DNA from: Lewinellaceae bacterium
Lineage (GTDB): Bacteria > Bacteroidota > Bacteroidia > Chitinophagales > Saprospiraceae
NCBI GenBank assembly: GCA_020636275.1
Contig: JACJYD010000001.1
Location: 1,178,001 to 1,242,000, forward strand
Direction of reading: 5' to 3'
Length of the DNA: 64,000 nucleotides
The translations under genes and the position numbers were made by a program. Shown here in pieces: positions 59,560-64,000 of this stretch. The notes under the pieces were generated by a model. That model worked only from the letters and a program-made list of their open reading frames with translations, was not told the origin of the DNA and searched no databases. Numbering within the stretch: position 1 is the first letter of the stretch; the number at the start of each line of letters is the position of its first letter.

Positions 59560-61182
59560 TTATTCATCTGTATCCTGCTTACCATCCTCGTTGCGCCGGG
59601 GCCGATCGGAAAGGACTCCCCTTTTTCTGTTTGCCCATTCGACCCGTTTTGTTTTGGGCTTCAGTTCCAAGGACTGGAGGACAAACCGCCACAGGGTTTC
59701 GTATGGAATAACTTCGATCTCGCCACCTTGGCGGGCAGTTTCGATCGGTACCTCTTTTAATTGATCCATGAACTTTTGTGTTCTGCGCACCGTAGCAATC
59801 CGGTTGAAGTTGGCCGCAGGTACCTGGAGCAACATTTGGATAAAGCAGTTGCTGCGGAACATATCGTCCCGGCGCAAATACCGGTGCCGGTACATGTTCA
59901 ACGCTTCCACCCGGTCGATGATCTGCCCGAATTCCCGCTTGTGCAGGAGGAAGAGGGTTTGGATGATGATGATGGAGACATTTACGCCTCTTTTATCCTT
60001 GGAAAAGGTAGGTACCTCGTTCAGGAACTTCCCGATCCGGAAGCTTTGAACCTGTTCCTTTCCGCCGGCAGACCGGATCTTCCCGATGCTGATAAAATAT
60101 TGCACATAGGCTTTGTAGACGGTCCATTGCTCCCGGATCGCCTCCGATAGTTTTTTGTGGCCGGGATGTCCCAGTGCAACCCGAAGTACCTCATAGGCCT
60201 TCTGGAATTTGTTGGTATGGAAAGCCAGCATCAGGTGGAGTTCCAGTACGAAGAACCAGTTAGTATTGCCTTCCGGCACCAGGGCGAGACAGCGTTGGGC
60301 GGCTTGCTCCCCCTCCTCAAACCGGCGCAGGAGGATACAACTTTGGAGGATGTTAAAATGGAAGATCACCAGAGCCGTATTGGTATTCAGCGTGGGGTCC
60401 TTCTCTATGACGGAAAGGGCCTTTCTCGAAATAGCAATGGTATTTTCGTAGTCGTTCTCGATCTGGTACCGCATGGCGAGCACCCGGTAACCGTTCAACA
60501 CCAGGCGGTAGGTTCGGAACCGTTTGAGATAGTCCTCGACTTCCCTCGAGTATTGGATCGCCAGTTTGGCCATCTCGGGTTTGGAGGAGCGGGATTGGGC
60601 AAAGTGTACAGCGAGTTCCTCGAAGTAGGCTTCTGTTTTGATCTCGGCCTGGTAGAGCTCAAACTGTTCAAACATTAGTCTTTGATAATATTGAGTTTTA
60701 TTCTTTTCAATCTTGGAAACCCTATATTGAGACATCAAATTTCTGGCCAGCTCCATGGTCAGGTAGGGAAATCCGTATTTCAGGGACCGTTGCAGAATGT
60801 CTTCCCCCAGCGAAATGGATGAAGCGGTCAGGTTTTGTCCCAGCAGGATCTTAAATACGGCATAATCCTTATGGCTTTGGTAATAAGCCTGTAGGATGTC
60901 GTTAAACCGGGGTTGGTTCAGGTCGATGAAGAACAAGGTGTTGTGCAGGCGGGTCCGGAGTTTTTGCATCAGGCGGCGGGCATACTGCACCTTTCTGGGA
61001 TTTCCTCCGAAGAAATGATCGGCCACCTCTTCCTCTGTTTGAAAGCGGCCGTCGGAAATCCCGTTGTACAATTCCTGGATCTGGCTGGCCCCTTTCCCCT
61101 TCCTTCCCTGGCTGCCGATCCATTCCAGTTGTTTGATCTTGTTCCTGGAAATGAAGCCAATGAGTTCCTGGAGTTCTTCCAT
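59560..61182 (-). CDS. Hypothetical helical-repeat protein B, paralogue of protein A
   Basis: Not recognised. Seen: 540 residues, mostly helical with several TPR-like helix pairs (for example ENDYENTIAISRKALSVI and RRFEEGEQAAQRCLALV), no signal peptide or membrane span, and an Arg/Lys-rich tail (KTKRVEWANRKRG, then an acidic end). It shares the C-terminal FSKDKRG and EVIPYETLWRFV regions with protein A, and a weaker N-terminal stretch (LYNGISDGRFQTEEE versus LYQGVLKGEFRNDDE). Base composition is like the genome. Start ATG 61182. Proteins of this kind occur in several copies in Saprospiraceae, to my knowledge without a function. Confidence 0.72.
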   Translation of the reverse strand: MEELQELIGFISRNKIKQLEWIGSQGRKGKGASQIQELYNGISDGRFQTEEEVADHFFGGNPRKVQYARRLMQKLRTRLHNTLFFIDLNQPRFNDILQAYYQSHKDYAVFKILLGQNLTASSISLGEDILQRSLKYGFPYLTMELARNLMSQYRVSKIEKNKTQYYQRLMFEQFELYQAEIKTEAYFEELAVHFAQSRSSKPEMAKLAIQYSREVEDYLKRFRTYRLVLNGYRVLAMRYQIENDYENTIAISRKALSVIEKDPTLNTNTALVIFHFNILQSCILLRRFEEGEQAAQRCLALVPEGNTNWFFVLELHLMLAFHTNKFQKAYEVLRVALGHPGHKKLSEAIREQWTVYKAYVQYFISIGKIRSAGGKEQVQSFRIGKFLNEVPTFSKDKRGVNVSIIIIQTLFLLHKREFGQIIDRVEALNMYRHRYLRRDDMFRSNCFIQMLLQVPAANFNRIATVRRTQKFMDQLKEVPIETARQGGEIEVIPYETLWRFVLQSLELKPKTKRVEWANRKRGVLSDRPRRNEDGKQDTDE

Positions 61183-61317
61183 TTATTCCTTTTTTACTGA
61201 ATACCAGGTGGAAAGGTAAAAAAAATAGTAGATAGTATAAAAAGTGGTGTGTTGAAAAAAGAAAGTCCTGTTATCTGTCTTGTTTCGGCTACGCCATAGT
61301 TTTAAACAAAATTTAAA

Positions 61318-61452
61318 ATGTTTAAAACTATGGCATTACTCATTGCTCTGCTAATTTCCTTAGGAATTGTCTCCACTCCCGATCAGGTCACGAACGAAAT
61401 GGTTCAACAATATGAATGTCAAATAATAATATTAGAGGGTGATTCAATGTAA
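61318..61452 (+). CDS. Possible 44-residue exported peptide
   Basis: Unrecognised small ORF. Seen: ATG 61318, stop TAA 61450-61452; MFKTMALLIALLISLGIV looks like a signal or membrane helix, followed by a polar part with one Cys. It is A/T rich like the surrounding spacer, so the reading may be a chance ORF. It has no close neighbour on the same strand. Confidence 0.35.
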   Translation: MFKTMALLIALLISLGIVSTPDQVTNEMVQQYECQIIILEGDSM

Positions 61453-61686
61453 TATTTCGGGTAGGGCTTGACATAAAAATAGTATCGTAGTTAAAAATCA
61501 CAATAGTGATTAATTGTAAATTATTGAAAAATAGTAAATTATGAACTTATTTTAAAGTTAAATCTAAAATATGATATGCTGATTATGTAAAAAAATGTAA
61601 TAGTATCCTAACCTCAAAGCTCCTTTCTTTGTAGCATAGTAATTCATTCCTTCTTATTACTACTACTTCCGCCAAAAACGCTCCGA

Positions 61687-61717
61687 GGGGGCACTGAACA
61701 CCCAAATTCAGTGCCCC
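61687..61717 (+). terminator. Strong intrinsic terminator-like hairpin
   Basis: GGGGCACTGAA (61688-61698) pairs perfectly with TTCAGTGCCCC (61707-61717), with an 8-base loop and TTTCATTTT after it. It does not lie just behind a known gene on the forward strand; the nearest candidate is the peptide ORF 235 bases earlier or a short RNA starting near 61637. Confidence 0.75.
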
Positions 61718-61861
61718 TTTCATTTTGGGCAAAGAGCAACACCCTACCTTGAAAGGCTCAAGCCAGATATTTCAATGGGATAGACGCGTGTCCGTGTGTA
61801 AATGGCGCCGTTGTGGGGGGGACCGGCGTATACAAATATAGCAAGGAATCGGGAAATTGTC

Positions 61862-64000
61862 TTAAAAAGCTTTTTCAGCTTCAGGAACCGCCGTGTTTTG
61901 AAGCAGTTGGAGTCGCCTGGATTTCCCTTCGGCCCGGCGCAGGTTTGCACTGGTCGTAAAGTAATGGTGATTCTTTAAAAACCTGGTTTGCAGTTCATTC
62001 CAGGCTTTGTCGTCCATTTCAAAGCCCCCGGAGGCCCATTCTTTTCGGAGGGTTTCGGCAATGGGTTCGTAGTCGTCCCGCCCCAAATAGTCGAGGTCGG
62101 CGTCACAGAGAATGCATTCCAGATGGGATTTGGGAGTTTGCGGGATGCGGGTTGCCATTATCATGCCACAAATTTTTTCAATCGACTCATTATCAAAGCC
62201 ATAATTTGGAAGATGTGTTTTCGCCAGCACACAACTCTTTTCTTCATGCTCAGTAGGTGTAATGGTAAAGCCCGTATCGTGGAAAAGCGCAGCGGCTTCC
62301 AGTAAGCGGGAGTTGTACGGGTCGATCCCTTCAAGCCGGCTGAGCTCCTGCGTTACCCGGAGCACATCTTCCGTATGGCCGGGGGTGTGGTAGGTCAAAT
62401 GGGGGGGGAGTTTGGTTTTCAGCATGGTTTGCACGAAGTCCTGCAATCTCGTCCAGTCGATCTTCGAAAGGTATTCCAATTGGTTCGGGGTAGCGGTATA
62501 GGATGGACGCCCTTCCACGAAATACATTTCCAATTCGCCTTTATTTTTGGCTTGTACTTTTCCCCTGGGGGAGCACTGAAAGTGATCTTTGACCATCTCA
62601 TAGGTTTTACTCGAAATATTGATCTTGCCCGGTTGTCCGCTGGATTCCATTCGGGAAGCGACGTTGACGGTGTCGCCCCAGATGTCGTAGGCGAATTTCC
62701 GGCTACCCACGATGCCGGCGACCACCGGGCCGGTATGTATGCCGATCCGGATCTCAAAGACCGGCAACCCTTTTTCCCGGCGCTTTTCAGCATGTTTCTC
62801 CATAAAGGCGAGCATGTCGATGGCGACGGAAACGACGTCTACGGGATGCGTGGCGTTTGAAAGAGGCAATCCGCCCGCACACATATAGGCATCTCCGATG
62901 GTCTTGATCTTTTCCACTCCGTGCAGGCCGGTTATTCGGTCGAATTCCCGGAAGCACTCGTCCAGTTCGGCGACCAGGTCTTCGGGCGGAAGCTTTTCGG
63001 CAATTTGTGTGAAGGACTTGAAGTCCGTGAATAGCACCGTGACGCTTTCGTATTGCTTTGCCTGAGCTTTGCCGTGCATTTTCAATTCAGTTGCCGTGGC
63101 CTCGGGAAGGATATTGAGCAGCAAATTCTCGGAGCGTTCCCGTTCGGATTCGATGATCTGATTTTTCTCCGCCAGTTCCCGGTTGGCCCGGTTCTTCAGC
63201 CGGTACCGGTTGTACAGGAGGAAGGCGAGCAGGATGAGGGTAAAGGTGCCGCCGAAAAGGGAATATTGCATGATCTTTGCCTGTCGCAGTTCCGATTCCT
63301 GGAGGCGGATCTCCTGCTGCTGTTGTTCGATCTCGTACTGTTTTTTCCGGTCGCCGTAGAGCACTTCGCGACGGGCATTTTCCCGGATCTTGTCTTCATT
63401 GAAGCGGTCGGTCTTTATCGTCTCGAAAGAATCGACGTAAGCGAATGCCTGGGGATAGTCTTTCAGGGCATAGTGCAGCTTGTAAAGATCCTCGTAGGCT
63501 TCCTGAATGAATTTCAGGTCGCCGATCTGCCGGGCGATGGCGAGCGAGCGTAGGGAGAACCGGACGGCCTTGCGGTATTCCTTCATCTGCCGGTAGATAT
63601 CCCCGTATCCTTCGTAGATCTCCAGCAGGCCTTTTCTGTTCAACAGGGTATCGCTCAGCAGGAGGGCGGTATCGAGGCAGCTGAGGGCGTTGTGCCAGGT
63701 GTCGAGGGCTTTGTCCTTTTGACCGGTTTTTGCCCAGTACTTGCCCTGGTCTTTCAACGAAACGCCGAAATTGTGGTACACTTCGGCCATGGCTTCCCGG
63801 TCGCCCAATCCCGAAGTGATCTTGAGGGCTTCGCGGTAGAGTCCCATGGCCTTTTGGGCCTGTTGCAACGCGCCTTCGTTCAGGCCTTCGTTGTGCAGCA
63901 ATTGGGCCTGCATATCCTTTAAGTTCCCCAGATTGTTGAGCAGGGTAGATACTTCCCGGCTGTTGCCGAGCTCCTTATGCATGCGGAGCGATTTGAGATA
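61862..64000 (-). CDS. TPR-adenylate cyclase-HD domain fusion (partial, 5' end outside window)
   Basis: Class III nucleotide cyclase with added HD domain. The frame is open to the right window edge and TPR units (YLKSLRMHKELGN) run off it, so the N-terminus is missing. Seen in order: TPRs, a coiled coil, one membrane helix (YSLFGGTFTLILLAFLLYN), the cyclase domain with metal Asp in FTDFKSF and GDAYM, the adenine-selecting Lys in EKIKTIGD and Asp in YDIWGDTVN (so adenylate rather than guanylate is expected), and a C-terminal HD domain with HTPGHTEDV, LFHDTGF, HEEKS and ILCDADLDYLGR as metal ligands. Having a cyclase and a possible phosphohydrolase in one chain is unusual. Stop at 61862. Confidence 0.88.
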   Translation of the reverse strand, partial: YLKSLRMHKELGNSREVSTLLNNLGNLKDMQAQLLHNEGLNEGALQQAQKAMGLYREALKITSGLGDREAMAEVYHNFGVSLKDQGKYWAKTGQKDKALDTWHNALSCLDTALLLSDTLLNRKGLLEIYEGYGDIYRQMKEYRKAVRFSLRSLAIARQIGDLKFIQEAYEDLYKLHYALKDYPQAFAYVDSFETIKTDRFNEDKIRENARREVLYGDRKKQYEIEQQQQEIRLQESELRQAKIMQYSLFGGTFTLILLAFLLYNRYRLKNRANRELAEKNQIIESERERSENLLLNILPEATATELKMHGKAQAKQYESVTVLFTDFKSFTQIAEKLPPEDLVAELDECFREFDRITGLHGVEKIKTIGDAYMCAGGLPLSNATHPVDVVSVAIDMLAFMEKHAEKRREKGLPVFEIRIGIHTGPVVAGIVGSRKFAYDIWGDTVNVASRMESSGQPGKINISSKTYEMVKDHFQCSPRGKVQAKNKGELEMYFVEGRPSYTATPNQLEYLSKIDWTRLQDFVQTMLKTKLPPHLTYHTPGHTEDVLRVTQELSRLEGIDPYNSRLLEAAALFHDTGFTITPTEHEEKSCVLAKTHLPNYGFDNESIEKICGMIMATRIPQTPKSHLECILCDADLDYLGRDDYEPIAETLRKEWASGGFEMDDKAWNELQTRFLKNHHYFTTSANLRRAEGKSRRLQLLQNTAVPEAEKAF

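Larger units (their letters stand above)
61183..61861. other. 679-base A/T-rich intergenic region
   Basis: Holds one small ORF (61318-61452) and one strong hairpin (61687-61717). From about 61,440 to 61,620 it is very A/T rich with no ORF. TTTCTTTGTA near 61624-61633 is similar to a Bacteroidota -7 box. No tRNA or known RNA element recognised. Confidence 0.4.

Noticed and set aside
57402..61182. Toxin-antitoxin or restriction module
   Set aside because: Neither large protein shows nuclease, methyltransferase or toxin motifs and the HTH protein is not paired by overlap with either gene.

Overview
The window is chromosomal DNA of a Bacteroidota bacterium, most likely of the Saprospiraceae/Lewinella type (family-level placement is inference from gene content). 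Support: a complete gldKLMN block for the type IX secretion/gliding machine, a giant hybrid two-component system of the Bacteroidota HTCS kind, an sdhCAB operon with a single cytochrome b subunit, DUF2911, DUF2141 and DUF2007 proteins, and promoters matching the Bacteroidota -7 consensus TAnnTTTG rather than the sigma70 pattern of Proteobacteria. Genes are dense, moderately GC rich, and often overlap at convergent ends. I found no rRNA, tRNA, CRISPR array, IS element or prophage.

Layout. 0-5 kb: gldK, gldL, gldM, gldN with a promoter, two inter-gene hairpins and a final terminator. 5-12 kb: an SF1 helicase, an ABC exporter and a reverse-strand set of three glycosyltransferases. 12-20.7 kb: a beta-helix lipoprotein, a DUF2911 protein, a reverse-strand unit made of a PIG-L deacetylase, an unlisted 44-residue membrane peptide and a sodium/solute symporter, then a KamA-type radical SAM enzyme. 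20.9-30 kb: a GH57/DUF3536 glycosidase, an alpha/beta-hydrolase-OsmC fusion, an acyltransferase pair that may make aminolipids, a LysE exporter, a membrane-linked ATP-grasp enzyme, a MOSC protein, MsrB and a DUF2007 protein. 30-38 kb: a secreted TPR-CHAT protease with a non-standard start codon, two alpha/beta-hydrolases, and a compact uncharacterised set of ATP-grasp + class I glutamine amidotransferase + second ATP-grasp-like genes.

38-48 kb is the most interesting stretch: an HTCS regulator, a short intergenic region with paired TGTTACA direct repeats, a DUF2141 protein, a cytochrome P450, an NAD-dependent 3-beta-HSD-like epimerase, an FAD amine-oxidase-like oxidoreductase and a Rieske oxygenase. 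This enzyme combination resembles bacterial sterol or triterpenoid tailoring (C-14/C-4 demethylation), but the substrate is not proved by sequence. 48-57.4 kb is mainly housekeeping: sdhCAB, RNase R, a guanine-type deaminase, a DUF819 membrane protein and a GH113-like glycosidase. 57.4-64 kb holds two paralogous large proteins of unknown function, one a base-composition mosaic, with a tiny HTH regulator between them, AT-rich spacers, and a partial gene for a TPR-adenylate cyclase-HD fusion running off the right end.

A recurring theme is intergenic low-complexity inverted repeats (built of TTCAACTC/TTCAACTT units, ACCCTCATA units or ACCCAAC units) placed just after stop codons, apparently serving as transcription terminators.
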